Shown in pieces: positions 20,808-31,059 of a DNA stretch of 64,000 nucleotides. Under the pieces are notes generated by a model, which was not told the origin of the DNA, ran no database searches, and saw only the letters and a program-made list of their open reading frames with translations. The DNA lies in the NCBI RefSeq assembly GCF_024105655.1, contig NZ_JAAAMH010000005.1:62001-126000 (forward strand). Reading direction: 5' to 3'. The stretch comes from Aliihoeflea sp. 40Bstr573 (GTDB lineage Bacteria; Pseudomonadota; Alphaproteobacteria; Rhizobiales; Rhizobiaceae). A program made the translations under genes and the position numbers. Positions within the stretch are counted from its first letter, which is position 1. Each line of letters starts with the position of its first letter.

Positions 20808-21564
20808 GGGCGCCGTGCCCCAGATAGACGTCGCGCACGCGCGCATCGGTGCGGATGTTCGCCGTCGTGTCCTCGACCAGCACGCCGCCGCTGACCAGCA
20901 CGATGATGCGGGTGGCGAAGCGGAAGACGATGTTCATGTCATGCTCGATAAAGAGGACCGAAATGTCCTCCGGCAGGCCGGCGATGACCGAAAAGAGCAT
21001 CGCGCTCTCGTCCTTCGGGACGCCGGCGGCGGGCTCGTCGAGGAGCAGGACCTTGGGGCGCGTGGCGAGCGCCAGCGCGATCTCGAGCAGGCGCTGCTGG
21101 CCATAGGCCAGGGTGCGGGTCGGCCTGGTCGCGACGTCCGCGAGGCGAAGGCGTGTCAGGATTTCGAACGCCTCGTCGATCGCCTCGGTTTGTGTCGACA
21201 GGCGGCGCCAGAACTGGCCGGCGACAGCTTCGCGCTCGCTGACCACGAGCGTCACCGCCTCGATCGGCGTCAACTCGGGAAAGAGGGTGTTGATTTGAAA
21301 GGTGCGGGCGAGGCCCTTGCGCACGCGGGCCGCGGCAGGCGTGGCCGTGATGTCCTCGCCGTCGAGCTCGATGGTTCCCGAATCCGGCTTGAGCTGGCCG
21401 GTGATCAGGTTGATCAGCGTCGTCTTGCCGGCGCCGTTGGGGCCGATCAGCGCGTAGCGGCAACCGCGCGGCAGGGCCAGCGAAACGTCGCGCGAGACCT
21501 GAAGCGCGCCGAAACTTTTCCGCAGCGCATTTGTCTTGAGCATGATCGGCTGCGTCTGCCCCAT
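20800..21564 (-). CDS. Branched-chain-type ABC transporter ATPase (LivG-like)
   Basis: A 254-residue ATPase with GPNGAGKTT as Walker A. The signature-motif region is replaced by the LivG form LAYGQQRLLEIALALA, and VLLLDEPAAGVPKDE is the Walker B. The frame is open far upstream, but the start MGQTQPIM at 21564 overlaps the LivM-like stop by one base, which fits the tight packing of this operon. Together with the LivF-like protein it energises the HM-type permease. Confidence 0.92.
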   Translation of the reverse strand: MGQTQPIMLKTNALRKSFGALQVSRDVSLALPRGCRYALIGPNGAGKTTLINLITGQLKPDSGTIELDGEDITATPAAARVRKGLARTFQINTLFPELTPIEAVTLVVSEREAVAGQFWRRLSTQTEAIDEAFEILTRLRLADVATRPTRTLAYGQQRLLEIALALATRPKVLLLDEPAAGVPKDESAMLFSVIAGLPEDISVLFIEHDMNIVFRFATRIIVLVSGGVLVEDTTANIRTDARVRDVYLGHGAHG

Positions 21565-22550
21565 CAGCCGCGCCTTTCCACGAACCTGGCGAAGAAGCCC
21601 AAAATGCCTTTCGGCATGAAGAGCACGACGAGCATGAGGAGAAGGCCGATCCAGAAGTACCAATATTGCGGGTTGACGCCGGCGAGCTGGTCGCGGGCGA
21701 CGAGGAAGATGATGGCGCCGACGATCGCGCCGTAGAGCCTGCCGGTGCCGCCGAGGATGAGCATGACCACCACGTCGGCGGAGCGCTGGAAGCTCAGGAC
21801 GTCGAGCCCGACCGTGTTGGTGGTCTGCGTCAGAAGCCCGCCCGCTATGCCCGCCAGCGCAGCGGAGATCGTGTAGATCTTGCGCAGGTGCCAGGAATGG
21901 TCCGAGCCGATGGCCGGCATGCGTTTGACGTTTTCGCGGATGCCGCGCAGCGCAAGGCCGAAGGACGAGTTGACGATGGTCCGGCTGACAAGGAGGCCGA
22001 GGAACAGCACGACCAGCGAATAGGTGTAGGCGGTGTAGCCCCACAGGTCGAAACGGAACGTGCCGAAGATCTGCCAGGTGCTGACGCCGCGCAGGCCGTC
22101 CGTTCCCCCGGTCAGCCATGTCATCGCATTGGCGAGTTCATAGCCGAGGAAGCCAAGGCCGAGCGTGACCATGATGAGGGCGAGATGCTGGACGCGCACG
22201 ATCAGGTAGCTCGCCACGAAGCCGACGAGACCAGCCACGAGGCCGGCGAAGGCGAGGCTGGAAATCGGCTCGCCCCATCCGAGCCGCGCGCTCAGGAGCC
22301 CGACGGAATAGGCTCCGAGGCCGAAGAACAGCGCATGGCCGAGCGTGACGATGCCGGCATAGCCGAGGATCAGGTCGACTGAGATGGCGAAGAGGGCGGC
22401 GATGGCGATCTGGCTCGCCAGGGTCAGGTAGGTCGGGAACAGGAAGAAGGGCAGGAGCGTCGCCATCCAGAAGGCGACCTCGAACCAGGACCAGCGGCTC
22501 TGGCGGGCAAGCCAGGTGTGGGGGGCAGTTGTGCGGTTGAGGGTCGTCAT
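21564..22550 (-). CDS. Branched-chain-type ABC transporter permease (LivM-like)
   Basis: A permease of about 328 residues with about nine helices. The LivM core SVDLILGYAGIVTLGHALFF and the cytoplasmic coupling loop (ALRGIRENVKRMPAIGSD) are present. Two ATGs compete: 22556 and 22550. GAGGGAG abuts the first and lies six bases before the second, so 22550 is preferred. It forms a heterodimer with the LivH-like permease. Confidence 0.9.
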   Translation of the reverse strand: MTTLNRTTAPHTWLARQSRWSWFEVAFWMATLLPFFLFPTYLTLASQIAIAALFAISVDLILGYAGIVTLGHALFFGLGAYSVGLLSARLGWGEPISSLAFAGLVAGLVGFVASYLIVRVQHLALIMVTLGLGFLGYELANAMTWLTGGTDGLRGVSTWQIFGTFRFDLWGYTAYTYSLVVLFLGLLVSRTIVNSSFGLALRGIRENVKRMPAIGSDHSWHLRKIYTISAALAGIAGGLLTQTTNTVGLDVLSFQRSADVVVMLILGGTGRLYGAIVGAIIFLVARDQLAGVNPQYWYFWIGLLLMLVVLFMPKGILGFFARFVERRG

Positions 22551-22561
22551 GGGCATCTCCC

Positions 22562-23422
22562 TCACCGCCTTCCGAACAAGCCGAGTGGCCGCCACAAGAG
22601 GACGGCGACGAGGATCAGATAGATCAGGAAGGAGCCGATTTCGGGCACGAAATACTTGCCCGCGACGTCGCCGATGCCGAGGAGCGCGGCCCCGACAAAG
22701 GAGCCGGTGATGGAGCCGAGGCCTCCGACGGAAACCACGATCAGCACGTAGACGAGGTAGTGGAAGGCGAAGGAAGGGTCGAGACCGACGATCTCGATCG
22801 CGAGCGCGCCGCCGAGGCCGGCGAGTCCGCTGCCGAGCGCGAAGGTGATGCCGAAGATCTGCTCGACATTGAGGCCGAGTCCCTGCGCGACGCGCTGATT
22901 GTCGACGGCGGCCCGGATCTGCGCGCCGAGACGCGTGCGCTCGATTCCGAAGACGAGGAGCGCGGTGATGGCAAGGGCGATGGCGATGAGGAAGAGCCGG
23001 TAGGTGCCGAAGCGGATGCCGCCGATCTCGACCGTGCCGCGCAGCCATGCAGGCAGGCGGATCGGCTGCTGAACCGTGCCGAAGAAATAGGTCGCCGCCG
23101 CCGTCGCGACGAAAACCATGCCGATCGTGAAGAGGACCTGGTTGAGTTCGCCGGCCCGGTAGAGCCGGCGAAACAGGGTGCGTTCGATAACGATGCTGGC
23201 GAGCGCGGCGGCGAGGAATGCCACCGGCAGCGCCAGAATGAAGGGGAGACCGAACTGGCGCATGACGAGCACGGTGACGTAGCCGCCAAGCATGCCAAAG
23301 GCGCCGTGCGCGAGGTTGATGAAGTTCATCATGCCCAGCGTCACCGACAGGCCCACGGACAGGACGAACAGAAGCATCCCGAAGGCGAACCCGTCGAACA
23401 GAACGATGACGATGTTGGTCAT
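22562..23422 (-). CDS. Branched-chain-type ABC transporter permease (LivH-like)
   Basis: A 286-residue inner-membrane permease with about eight helices. LSVTLGMMNFINLAHGAFGM is the conserved LivH N-terminal block, and RAAVDNQRVAQGLGLNVEQI is the coupling loop to the ATPase. The gene begins 25 bp after the binding-protein gene and is followed 11 bp later by the LivM-like gene. Confidence 0.92.
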   Translation of the reverse strand: MTNIVIVLFDGFAFGMLLFVLSVGLSVTLGMMNFINLAHGAFGMLGGYVTVLVMRQFGLPFILALPVAFLAAALASIVIERTLFRRLYRAGELNQVLFTIGMVFVATAAATYFFGTVQQPIRLPAWLRGTVEIGGIRFGTYRLFLIAIALAITALLVFGIERTRLGAQIRAAVDNQRVAQGLGLNVEQIFGITFALGSGLAGLGGALAIEIVGLDPSFAFHYLVYVLIVVSVGGLGSITGSFVGAALLGIGDVAGKYFVPEIGSFLIYLILVAVLLWRPLGLFGRR

Positions 23423-23447
23423 CTAGGCGCGGCCCGGTCGATTGCAG

Positions 23448-24623
23448 TCACTGCTTGCCGTGGAGCGGGTCCTTGACCTCGGGGATTTCGTCGATGATGA
23501 CATTCTGCAATTCGCCGTCGACCTCCTGCACCTCGCGAATGTAGACGGTCTGGACGACGTCACGCGTTTCCGGGTCGATCGACATCGGCCCGCGCGGGCT
23601 GTCCCAGGCCATGCCCTTCGCGGCCTCGACCAGCGCATCGCCGGAAGTGTCGCCTTCGGTCTTCTTCAGCGCCTCGTAGATCAGGTGCATGCCGTCATAG
23701 CCGCCGATCGAGAACAGGTCGGGCGAGCGGCCGCCATTGGCCTCGCGATAGGCTTCGCGGAACTCGTTGTTGAGCGGGTCGTCGCGCTCGAGCGAGTAGT
23801 GGTAGGTCGTGATGATGCCGCGCGCGGTGTCACCCATGCTTTCGAGCGCTTCTGGGTGGGTGAGTTCGCCTTGCGCGAAGATCTTGGTGTCCGGCGGGGC
23901 GAGGCCGCGATCGACCAGTGCCTTGCCGATGGCGGCGGGCTGCGCGCCACCTGGCACGAAGATGTAGACGGCCTCGGGATTGGCGTCGCGCACGCGCTGG
24001 ACGAAGGCGGAGAAATCGGGATTGGCGACCGGCGTGCGGTCGGCGCCGATGATCTTGCCGCCCGCCTCAGTGAAGCCTGCGGCGAACGCCTTCTCGGCAT
24101 CATGGCCCGGGCCGTAGTCGGCGACGAGCGTATAGGCTTCCTTGACGCCGGATTCGAACGCCCACTGGCCCAGGACGGTGTTGAGCTGCGGAATCGTCAC
24201 GCCGGTGCGCACGATGTAGTCGGACTGCTCGGTGACGATCGAGGTCGCCGCATTCATGACGACCATCAGCTTTTGCGCCTCGGTCGCGATCGGGGCTGCG
24301 CCGAGGGCTTCGGGCGTGAGCGCGAAGCCGGCGATGATGTCGACTCCGTCACGCACGACGAGTTCCTGTGCAAGGCGCTGGGCGACATCCGGGGCCGGGC
24401 CGCCAGTGTCCTTCTTGACCAGCTCGATCGTTTTTCCGGCGACCTCGTTTCCATGCTCGGCGATGTAGAGGTCGATGCCGGCCTGCAACTGGTTGGCGGC
24501 GTCCGCGAACGGGCCCGAATAGGGCAGGATGACGCCGATCTTGACGGTTTCCTGCGCATGCGAGTGCACCGACCACGACAGGCCGGCGGCCAGAATCGTG
24601 GCAAACATCATCTTCGTCTTCAT
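23448..24623 (-). CDS. Periplasmic binding protein of the Liv-type ABC importer
   Basis: A 391-residue receptor with a signal peptide (MKTKMMFATILAAGLSW, cleavage near SHAQ-ETV). The mature protein starts VKIGVILPYSGPFADAANQ, the standard LivJ/K fold, and NAATSIVTEQSDYIVRTGVT covers the hinge area. This family includes receptors for aromatic acids in soil alphaproteobacteria; the operon context favours that over amino acids here. AGGGAGGA stands six bases before ATG 24623, so upstream codons in the same frame are not used. A 136-bp gap separates it from the O-demethylase gene and may hold its own promoter. Confidence 0.92.
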   Translation of the reverse strand: MKTKMMFATILAAGLSWSVHSHAQETVKIGVILPYSGPFADAANQLQAGIDLYIAEHGNEVAGKTIELVKKDTGGPAPDVAQRLAQELVVRDGVDIIAGFALTPEALGAAPIATEAQKLMVVMNAATSIVTEQSDYIVRTGVTIPQLNTVLGQWAFESGVKEAYTLVADYGPGHDAEKAFAAGFTEAGGKIIGADRTPVANPDFSAFVQRVRDANPEAVYIFVPGGAQPAAIGKALVDRGLAPPDTKIFAQGELTHPEALESMGDTARGIITTYHYSLERDDPLNNEFREAYREANGGRSPDLFSIGGYDGMHLIYEALKKTEGDTSGDALVEAAKGMAWDSPRGPMSIDPETRDVVQTVYIREVQEVDGELQNVIIDEIPEVKDPLHGKQ

Positions 24624-24759
24624 TCTTTTTCCTCCCTTGGGCCGGCCGCCAGGCGCGGCCACCGGACCCCAGTCTCGGCGTATCGGGGACGCTCCGCAAC
24701 CACCAATCGAAAGGCGGACCGGCGGCATAAGCTTTGCCTACTGTGCGTGTGAGACGGGT

Positions 24760-26217
<1,458 letters not shown>

Positions 26218-26259
26218 TCACATTCGAAACGGGCCTGCCGGCATAACGCGCCTCGTGCT

Positions 26260-27531
26260 CTAGACGAGGGCGCCCTGCTCGGCGAGGCGCGCCTGAACGC
26301 TGCGTGCGTCGTTGCGGTGGTCCGCGTCGACATGATCGGCGGCCGCGACGCCGGCAGCCTGGCCGGTGGCAAACGCCGTGCCCATGACGCGTATCGAGCC
26401 GTAGGCATGCGGATCGGCGCCGATGACGCGACCGCCATACCACAGATTGTCGAGGCCCTTGGCGCGGATCGAATCGTAGGGAACGTGGCAGTAGCCCGCG
26501 CCGCCGATCGACGTGTAGCTCGGCTTGCCGGCCTCGCCATGGAGCTCTATCGGCCAGGCGGCGCGGGCGATGCCGTCCTCGCGCAGGCGGCCGGAGACGA
26601 CGTCCTCGCCGGTCATCTCGTAGCGCGCGGCGGGATGGCGCGTCTCGCGCACGCCGATCTGCGGCCCCGTGGCGACGAGATAGGCGCGCTCGAAACCCGG
26701 CATGTCGCGCTTGAGCATGGCGACATAGTCGTTGGCACGGGCGCGAGCTTCCATCTCGGCCACCGTGAAGCTTTCGGAGGAAAGGTCCGGCAGGCCGACA
26801 TCGACGGTCATCCACCACATGTCGTGCGAGAGCGGGAGGCGGATGATGATGCCGCCATCGGTGCGCTGGATGGGATGCGCGCCGTTCTGGTTGTAGCGCG
26901 CGATGGCCGCCTGCAGCGCCTTGCGGTCGATGTCGAGATCGGGCGCAATGCCGCCGACCCGGATCGGCATCGTCAGTGCCTGCAACTTGCCTTCGGCATC
27001 GCCGGTGCGAAACGAAACGCCGGCGAGCATGGCGAGATTGGCATCGCCCGACGCATCCACGAAGGCTTCGGCGACGACACGGCTGCGCCCGCCCATGCCG
27101 GCGAGCGTGACGGCTTCGAGCCGGTCCGCCGTGCGGGCGACGGAGGCGACGCGGGTGTGGAGCCTGACGTCGATGCCGTAGCGGCGGACGAGATTGTCGA
27201 GTGCGAATTTCAGGACTTCCCCGTCGAGGAGGACGATCCAGTTGCCGGTCGTTTCCGAACGGAAGGCTTCGCCGTCGAGGCCGTGTTTGCGAAGTTCGCC
27301 GACGACCTCCTCGCCGACGCCGCCGACGGCTTTCACCGGCTCGCGGCCCTGCTGGAAGAGGCCGCAATAGGCATAGACCTGCGAGGTCGTCGCCGCGCCG
27401 CCAAGGAACCCGTATTTTTCGACGAGGCAGACCTTCGCGCCTGCCTTCGCCGCGCCGATGGCCGCGGCAACGCCGGCCGCCCCGCCGCCGCACACGACGA
27501 CGTCGTAATCGGCTTCCACTCGCTTGGTCAT
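26260..27531 (-). CDS. FAD-dependent oxidoreductase
   Basis: A 423-residue flavoprotein. The dinucleotide fold is at the N-terminus (DVVVCGGGAAGVAAAIGAAK, about 9-28), followed by GFLGGAATTSQV, typical of the FAD_oxidored group (PF12831). The C-terminus holds the second FAD contact, IRVMGTAFATGQAAGVAA. The substrate is unknown. It lies 10 bp downstream of the ABC permease gene and 99 bp before the O-demethylase gene, so it probably acts on the same imported compound, perhaps by oxidising or hydroxylating it before demethylation or ring cleavage. Confidence 0.85.
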   Translation of the reverse strand: MTKRVEADYDVVVCGGGAAGVAAAIGAAKAGAKVCLVEKYGFLGGAATTSQVYAYCGLFQQGREPVKAVGGVGEEVVGELRKHGLDGEAFRSETTGNWIVLLDGEVLKFALDNLVRRYGIDVRLHTRVASVARTADRLEAVTLAGMGGRSRVVAEAFVDASGDANLAMLAGVSFRTGDAEGKLQALTMPIRVGGIAPDLDIDRKALQAAIARYNQNGAHPIQRTDGGIIIRLPLSHDMWWMTVDVGLPDLSSESFTVAEMEARARANDYVAMLKRDMPGFERAYLVATGPQIGVRETRHPAARYEMTGEDVVSGRLREDGIARAAWPIELHGEAGKPSYTSIGGAGYCHVPYDSIRAKGLDNLWYGGRVIGADPHAYGSIRVMGTAFATGQAAGVAAADHVDADHRNDARSVQARLAEQGALV

Positions 27532-27541
27532 GTCAGGTCCG

Positions 27542-28396
27542 TCAGGTGCGCCAGTTGAGGAAATACTGCTCGGCCTTACCGATCAGCCAGCCGATGGTGA
27601 GGCCGAGGATGGAGAGCATCGCGACGCCGGCGATGAGCTGGTCGGTCGCGAAGATCGCGCCGGCCATGAGGATGTAGGCGCCGATGCCGTATTGCGCGCC
27701 GATCATCTCTGCCGCGACGAGCAGCACGATCGCGATCGAGGCGGAGATGCGGAAGCCCGACAGGATCGCCGGCAGCGCGCCGGGGATGATGATCTTGCGC
27801 ACGATCGACAGCCACGACAGACCGAAGGACTGGCCCATGCGGATCAGGTTGCGGTCGACATTGTCGACGCCGCCATAGGTGGCGATGACGGTTGGGAAGA
27901 AGGTGCCGAACAGGATCGTCGCGACCTTCGAGCCTTCGCCGATGCCGAACCAGACGATGAAGAGCGGCAGGAGCGCGATCTTCGGAATTGGGAAAAGCGC
28001 CGAGACGATGGGCGAGATGCCGGCGCGGGCGACCGAGAAGAGGCCGATCGCAAGCCCCACCGTCACGCCCAGCATCGAGCCGAAGAACCAGCCGACCGAG
28101 AGGCGGTAAAGGCTCGCCTGAAGATGGGTCCATAGCTGGCCGGTGCGCACAAGGTCCTGGATCGCGCCGAAGGCCTCCGACGGGGCGGGCAGCGCGATCG
28201 GGCTGATGATGCCGGACTGCGAGCCGAACTCCCAGATCGCGATGATGACGATGAAGACGAGCGGCCCGACATAGCCGAATTTGCGCGTCTTGAAGCCGCC
28301 GCCGCGGAACGGCACAGGCTTGGCGCCGGAAGGCGCAATGACACGCTTTTGCGGGACTTCGGCGGGGTGGGTCGAGTTCATGGTGTCAAGCGACAT
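27542..28396 (-). CDS. ABC transporter permease, nitrate/sulfonate/taurine type (SsuC-like)
   Basis: A 284-residue permease with six helices. The binding-protein-dependent permease loop reads AATEMIGAQYGIGAYI-like (VAAEMIGAQYGIGAYILMAG) near residue 220. The long N-terminus (about 45 residues) is polar and basic. The start at 28396 overlaps the ATPase gene by 11 bases, with GGAG eight bases upstream; an inner ATG at 28381 is the alternative. It forms one importer with the two genes upstream. Confidence 0.9.
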   Translation of the reverse strand: MSLDTMNSTHPAEVPQKRVIAPSGAKPVPFRGGGFKTRKFGYVGPLVFIVIIAIWEFGSQSGIISPIALPAPSEAFGAIQDLVRTGQLWTHLQASLYRLSVGWFFGSMLGVTVGLAIGLFSVARAGISPIVSALFPIPKIALLPLFIVWFGIGEGSKVATILFGTFFPTVIATYGGVDNVDRNLIRMGQSFGLSWLSIVRKIIIPGALPAILSGFRISASIAIVLLVAAEMIGAQYGIGAYILMAGAIFATDQLIAGVAMLSILGLTIGWLIGKAEQYFLNWRT

Positions 28397-29156
28397 CGGC
28401 CAACTCCATGTCGGCGGCGCGCGCTTCGTCGCGCATCAGATTCCACAGGTGACGCTGGGTTTCTTCCAGCTCGGCGAGGCGGCCGGCACGCTCGGCCAGC
28501 GGCATGTTGATCTCGACGACCTGCCGGATGCGGCCGGGACGGCGCGACAGGACGATGATCTTATGGCCAAGCCGGACGGCCTCGGCCAGGTTGTGGGTGA
28601 CGTAGCAGGCGGAGAACTTCTCGCGCGACCACAGCTCGACCAGATCGTCGAGCAGAAGCTCGCGGGTCTGGCTGTCGAGCGCGGAGAGCGGCTCGTCCAT
28701 CAGCATGACGGCGGGGTTGACCGAAAGCGCGCGGGCGATCGCCACGCGCTGTTTCATGCCGCCGGAGAGCTGGCGCGGCAGGGCCTTGCGGAAATCCGAC
28801 AGCTTGGTGCGGCGAAGCACATCCTCAATGACGGCCTCGGCCTTGTCGCCGCGGATGCCGTGATCTTCGAGGACGAGACTGACATTGCCCTCCACCGTGC
28901 GCCACGGAAGCAGCGCGAAATCCTGGAAGATGTAGGTGAGCGGGTTGAGCGAGCCCGCAGGCGGCTCGCCGGCGATCAGGACGCGGCCGGAGGTCGGCCG
29001 CTCCAGCCCGCCGATGAAGCGAAGGAGCGTGGACTTGCCGCAGCCCGACGGGCCGATGATGCAGACGATCTCACCGCTCTTCAGCTCGAAATTGATGTTC
29101 TCGAGCACGTCGGTCTGGCCGTAGCGATGCGTGATGTTATCGATCACAAGATCCAT
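28386..29156 (-). CDS. ABC transporter ATPase, nitrate/sulfonate/taurine type (SsuB-like)
   Basis: A 256-residue ATPase with GPSGCGKST (Walker A), LSGGMKQRVAIARAL (signature) and VMLMDEPLSALD (Walker B). It starts with the typical IDNITHRYGQTDVLENINFE. The stop overlaps the permease start. An 84-bp gap with a nested stem-loop separates it from the binding-protein gene. Confidence 0.92.
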   Translation of the reverse strand: MDLVIDNITHRYGQTDVLENINFELKSGEIVCIIGPSGCGKSTLLRFIGGLERPTSGRVLIAGEPPAGSLNPLTYIFQDFALLPWRTVEGNVSLVLEDHGIRGDKAEAVIEDVLRRTKLSDFRKALPRQLSGGMKQRVAIARALSVNPAVMLMDEPLSALDSQTRELLLDDLVELWSREKFSACYVTHNLAEAVRLGHKIIVLSRRPGRIRQVVEINMPLAERAGRLAELEETQRHLWNLMRDEARAADMELADVA

Positions 29157-29197
29157 GATCGGCTCCTCGGGTTGCGCAGAATGGCTCTTCGGGTCGA

Positions 29198-29228
29198 GCC
29201 GGCCCCGAGCGCAACGCTCAGGACCGGC
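29198..29228 (-). promoter_or_regulatory. Stem-loop between binding-protein and ATPase genes
   Basis: GCCGG (29198-29202) pairs with CCGGC (29224-29228), and GAGCG pairs with CGCTC inside it around a three-base loop. No T-run follows, so this looks like an mRNA-stabilising or attenuating hairpin at the 3' end of the receptor gene and not a full terminator. Confidence 0.35.
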
Positions 29229-29240
29229 AGCCTTGGGAGA

Positions 29241-30254
29241 TCAGAAGGTCTCGACGAAGCTCGTGTCGACCAGATTCTCGATCGAGGCGTCCTGGGGAAC
29301 GAGGTTTTCGGACTTGAACCATTCGAGCTGGTCCTCGATGCTCGCCACGTTCAGCTTCGCATTCTCGTTGATGCGCATCGCGCCGGCGCGGATCGCCGGG
29401 TCGGCCTCGGCCAGCGGCCGGTCGGTGTAGACCCATTCATGGATCATCGCGACGATCTCGGCGCTTTCCTCTTCAGACATCGTCTTGTCGACGAAGGCGG
29501 CGTTGTAGTCATCGGCGCCCTTGGAGAACGCGGCGAGGAATTCTTCGACGAGTTCGCCATTGTTCTCGGCGATCTCGGTCGAGGTGAAGATCGTCGTCAC
29601 CTGATAGTCCTCGACATAAACGGCGATGGAGCCGATCTCGAACACGTCTCCGCTCTTGACGAGGCCCGAGGCGATGTTGGGCACGATCGACCACGCGTCG
29701 ATCTGGCCCGAGCGAAGCGAGGCGATGACAGCCGGCACGCCGTTGAGCGGCACGAGTTCCATCGTCGAGCGCTCGAAGCCTTCCTTGTCGGCGATCTTGT
29801 GCGCCATGTAGTGGAATGAGGAGCCCGCCGTCGTGATGCCGAAGCGCTTGCCTTCGAGGTCTGCCGGGGTGGTAAGGCCCGCTTCATGCGCGGCCTTGGA
29901 TACGAGGATCTTCTGGCCCTCGATCTGGGCGGTTTCCTGCAGCGCGCCGCCGATGATCTTGACTGCGCCGCGCTCGGAAAGGCTGACGAGGCCGGCGGTC
30001 ATGGCGGTCAGGCCGAAATCGACGTCGCCCGACGCAATCGCGACGGCCATGGGCTGGGCAGCCTGGAACGGAACGAACTCGACCTCGAGGCCGGCTTCGT
30101 CGAAATAGCCCTTGCCTTCGGCAATGATCGACGGCGAGTGCGAGGTCAACGACAGGATGCCGACCTTGATCGGCTCGGCGCTGGCAGCGCCCGCGCCCAT
30201 CAGCATCGTGGCGGCGGCAAGGGCGCCGAAGGTTCTGCGTGTGATCGAAAGCAT
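29241..30254 (-). CDS. NMT1/SsuA-like periplasmic binding protein
   Basis: A 337-residue receptor with a Tat-like signal peptide (SITRRTFGALAAATMLMG, cleavage near ASA-EPI). VKIG-type start IKVGILSLTSHSPSIIAEGK and GDVDFGLTAMTAGLV are typical of the NMT1/THI5-like group that also binds taurine, sulfonates and some aromatic compounds. GGGAGGA lies six bases before ATG 30254. The twin arginines suggest export of a folded protein. It is the first transport gene below the GntR regulator. Confidence 0.88.
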   Translation of the reverse strand: MLSITRRTFGALAAATMLMGAGAASAEPIKVGILSLTSHSPSIIAEGKGYFDEAGLEVEFVPFQAAQPMAVAIASGDVDFGLTAMTAGLVSLSERGAVKIIGGALQETAQIEGQKILVSKAAHEAGLTTPADLEGKRFGITTAGSSFHYMAHKIADKEGFERSTMELVPLNGVPAVIASLRSGQIDAWSIVPNIASGLVKSGDVFEIGSIAVYVEDYQVTTIFTSTEIAENNGELVEEFLAAFSKGADDYNAAFVDKTMSEEESAEIVAMIHEWVYTDRPLAEADPAIRAGAMRINENAKLNVASIEDQLEWFKSENLVPQDASIENLVDTSFVETF

Positions 30255-30267
30255 GGATATTCCTCCC

Positions 30268-30310
30268 TGAGACTGGTGCTTTCCTTGATTGGCCGAGATG
30301 GCCGGTCTCA
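30268..30310 (-). promoter_or_regulatory. Inverted repeat between GntR gene end and the ssuA-like ribosome-binding site
   Basis: TGAGACTGG (30268-30276) and CCGGTCTCA (30302-30310) can pair over nine positions with one mismatch around a 25-base loop. The inner end touches the ribosome-binding site of the receptor gene, so it could act as a terminator for the GntR gene or modulate translation of the receptor. Confidence 0.3.
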
Positions 30311-30967
30311 GCGCTCGAGAACGCTGAGAATGTGTTGCGAGAGCGCAGCGCTCGCTGCGCCCGCGTCGCGCGCGATGGATGCTTCGACGACGTTGCGCAG
30401 CGCATGCGTCTCGGCGGAAAGATCGATCCGGCCCTCGACCAGCGCGGCGTAGCGGAAGCGGCGGCTTTGCGCATGGAGCCGGTCCTGAAATTCGATCAGG
30501 CGCGGCGAGCGACAGGCGGAAACGAGCGTGCCGTGGAACTGGCGACCGGCCTCGTCCCACTCGATGGCAAGCGCGGACCGATCCGTATCGGCCTGCGCGC
30601 ACAGGCGTGCGTAGGTGTGGAAAGCGGCGAGCACCTCGCTCTCCCACCGCAGGTCGCCATGCTTGATCGACCAGCCGAGGCCAAGCGTCTCGATCTCTGC
30701 GCGCAGGCGGGTTATGTCCTCCAGATCGGTCTGGGTGGCCGAGGCCACGCGAAAGCCGCGCTGCGCGCTCGCCTCGACCAGGCCCTCGCTGGCAAGCTGG
30801 GTCAGCGCCTCGCGGAAGGAATGGGCCGAGCCGCCATAGCGCTGGCGCAACTCGTCGATTTTCAGCTTCGCGTCGGGCGCAAGCAGACCAACCGAGATGT
30901 CGCGGCGGACCTGCGCGGCGAGCAGGCGCACGACCGTATCGGAATCAGAGGTTTTCCGCCCGAACAC
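30308..30967 (-). CDS. GntR-family regulator (FadR/FCD subgroup)
   Basis: A 219-residue regulator with an N-terminal winged helix (ELRQRYGGSAHSFREALTQL, then ASEGLVEASAQRGFRVAS) and a helical FCD ligand-binding domain (AEIETLGLGWSIKHG onward). The frame is open to 31000, but GTG 30967 is chosen because GGAGGAG stands five bases before it. It heads the fifteen-gene minus-strand array and diverges from the shikimate-dehydrogenase-like gene with only 92 bp between the starts, so it probably controls both units from that gap. Confidence 0.87.
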   Translation of the reverse strand: MFGRKTSDSDTVVRLLAAQVRRDISVGLLAPDAKLKIDELRQRYGGSAHSFREALTQLASEGLVEASAQRGFRVASATQTDLEDITRLRAEIETLGLGWSIKHGDLRWESEVLAAFHTYARLCAQADTDRSALAIEWDEAGRQFHGTLVSACRSPRLIEFQDRLHAQSRRFRYAALVEGRIDLSAETHALRNVVEASIARDAGAASAALSQHILSVLER

Positions 30968-31059
30968 GCATTCTCCTCCAACGCGCAGAAAAATCTTCAA
31001 TATTTCGCCTGTTATGGATTATGGCTGTCGGCGTCAAGCAGGAGGAGGACAATTTCGCC

